A stretch of 21,370 nucleotides of DNA from the NCBI GenBank assembly GCA_016865955.1, contig VGNW01000014.1:1-21370 (forward strand), read 5' to 3'. Position numbers and translations under genes: made by a program. The notes under the pieces are model-generated. The model was not told the origin of the DNA, made no database searches, and saw nothing but the letters and a program-made list of their open reading frames with translations. This DNA comes from Chloroflexota bacterium (GTDB lineage Bacteria > Chloroflexota > Dehalococcoidia > SZUA-161). Positions 20,656 through 21,370 of the stretch are shown here, piece by piece (positions within the stretch are counted from its first letter, which is position 1; each line of letters starts with the position of its first letter).

Positions 20656-21282
20656 ATGAACGACAGGGTGGCAATATTTATCGATGGCAGCAACCTCTAC
20701 CATGCGTTGCGCGCCAATTTCGGACGCTACGACCTCAATTTTACGGAGTTCACCAGGAGGCTCTGCGGACAGAGGCGGTTGTTCCGCACCTACTACTACA
20801 ATGTGCTGCAGGACCCGACTCAGCGCGCTGAAGGACATAGGGAGCAGCAGGATTTCCTTACCACCCTTCGCGAGACGCCCTATTTAGAGGTGCGGCTGGG
20901 TAGCACCAAGATTGCCCCGGGCGGCGTGCCCGTAGAGAAGGGCGTCGATGTGATGCTGGTCACGGATTTGCTGCACTTCGCCTGGAACGACCTCTATGAC
21001 GTGGCGGTGCTGGTGAGCGGCGATGCAGATTTCGCGTACGCTCTGCAGGCAATCAAGAACATGGGCAAGCATGTCGAGGTGGCATACTTCGAAAGCAATG
21101 TGTCCAAAGACCTTTTGAACGTGGCGGACAACAAGCATCTGCTGGATAGAAACTTCTTCAAGGATTTGTGGGCGCGGGGCAAGAAGCCGCCGCCTCGCCG
21201 GCGTAAGGGGAGGCGGTTGGGCGGGCTGGTGCCCCGCATCGGCGGCCCCAAGGTGGAAAATCCCCCCCCGCCGCAGGAATAA
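20656..21282 (+). CDS. NYN-domain (LabA/DUF88) nuclease-like protein
   Basis: The 208-residue protein has a PIN-like NYN fold. VAIFIDGSNLYHAL (5-18) holds D10 and N13. EKGVDVMLVTDLL (94-106) holds D98 and D104. VAVLVSGDADFAYAL (116-130) holds D123 and D125, and VEVAYFESNVSKDLLNVAD follows. These acidic residues are the family's predicted metal-dependent RNase site. After about 176 the tail is basic and proline-rich (KKPPPRRRKGRR..., then PPPPQE), which suits RNA binding. GTGAGGGGG precedes ATG 20656. The gene is 80 bases after the MFS stop and could be read from it or alone. The RNA substrate is unknown. Confidence 0.85.
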   Translation: MNDRVAIFIDGSNLYHALRANFGRYDLNFTEFTRRLCGQRRLFRTYYYNVLQDPTQRAEGHREQQDFLTTLRETPYLEVRLGSTKIAPGGVPVEKGVDVMLVTDLLHFAWNDLYDVAVLVSGDADFAYALQAIKNMGKHVEVAYFESNVSKDLLNVADNKHLLDRNFFKDLWARGKKPPPRRRKGRRLGGLVPRIGGPKVENPPPPQE

Positions 21283-21310
21283 GTAGGAAGAGGCTGGTTT
21301 AGTTTATAGG

Positions 21311-21338
21311 GTAGGGGCACGGCTTGCCGTGCCCCTGT
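21311..21338. repeat. Imperfect REP palindrome near the window end
   Basis: GTAGGGGCACGGC then TTGCCGTGCCCCTGT: the same unit as at 10449 and 14159, with a T instead of A at the centre and a changed right end. It lies 28 bases after the NYN stop and is followed by a loose T-rich stretch, so it may also help end that transcript. Confidence 0.85.
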
Positions 21339-21370
21339 CTTTATTTCAGGCTTTCGGCTTCATCCCGAAG

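Noticed and set aside
1..21370. tRNA, rRNA or CRISPR array
   Set aside because: Reading both strands showed no cloverleaf with a T-loop motif, no rRNA-like sequence, and no regularly spaced direct repeats.

Overview
The window reads like a chromosome segment from an anaerobic, probably uncultured bacterium of the Chloroflexota (Dehalococcoidia-like). This is inference: no rRNA or taxonomic marker is present. It rests on a bacterial HerA/NurA pair with a separate HAS-barrel gene, a PAC2 protein, a DUF6125 protein, a DUF3068 (PorA-type) membrane protein, and many short palindromic repeats of the kinds common in such genomes. No tRNA, rRNA, CRISPR array or prophage was seen.

Layout. (1) 1-1156, minus strand: two exported proteins with SipW/TasA-type N-termini, a kelch-repeat protein cut by the window edge and a TasA/camelysin-like protein. 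(2) 1539-2060: a MarR regulator, followed by two kinds of palindromic repeat. (3) 2235-2795, minus: the Mn exporter MntP. (4) 2944-6781, plus: a tightly packed operon of aqpZ, a flavodoxin-like oxidoreductase, an MGMT-like protein without the alkyl-acceptor cysteine, a DHA2-type MFS exporter and a DUF6125 protein. A DUF3068 membrane protein follows (6965-7840) and ends at a strong hairpin shared with the convergent herA transcript. (5) 11949-7925, minus: a DNA-end-processing operon, nurA, RAYT transposase, HAS-barrel protein, herA. The RAYT (REP-associated Y1 transposase) sits between nurA and its partners, and REP-like palindromes lie inside the RAYT frame and inside the HAS-barrel frame. (6) 12262-14151, plus: ftsH, ended by a REP palindrome followed by seven T residues. 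(7) 16380-14220, minus: mnmE and a PAC2 protein. (8) 18669-16447, minus: a PAS-PAS-PAS-GAF-GGDEF diguanylate cyclase. (9) 19044-20575, plus: a PadR repressor and an MFS transporter, with a clear operator over the promoter. (10) 20656-21282, plus: a NYN-domain nuclease-like protein, followed by another REP copy at the window end.

The most notable structure is a REP family sharing the head GTAGGGGC (copies near 2195, 9827, 10160, 10449, 14159, 21311) together with a candidate cognate RAYT transposase. The copies occupy different roles: in-frame protein-coding sequence, the 3' end of the transposase gene, a probable intrinsic terminator, and plain intergenic DNA. GTAG at the foot of the hairpin matches what is known of RAYT recognition in enterobacteria. 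Otherwise the genes are housekeeping or accessory types with recognisable families. All family calls come from reading motifs by eye; no database search was run.
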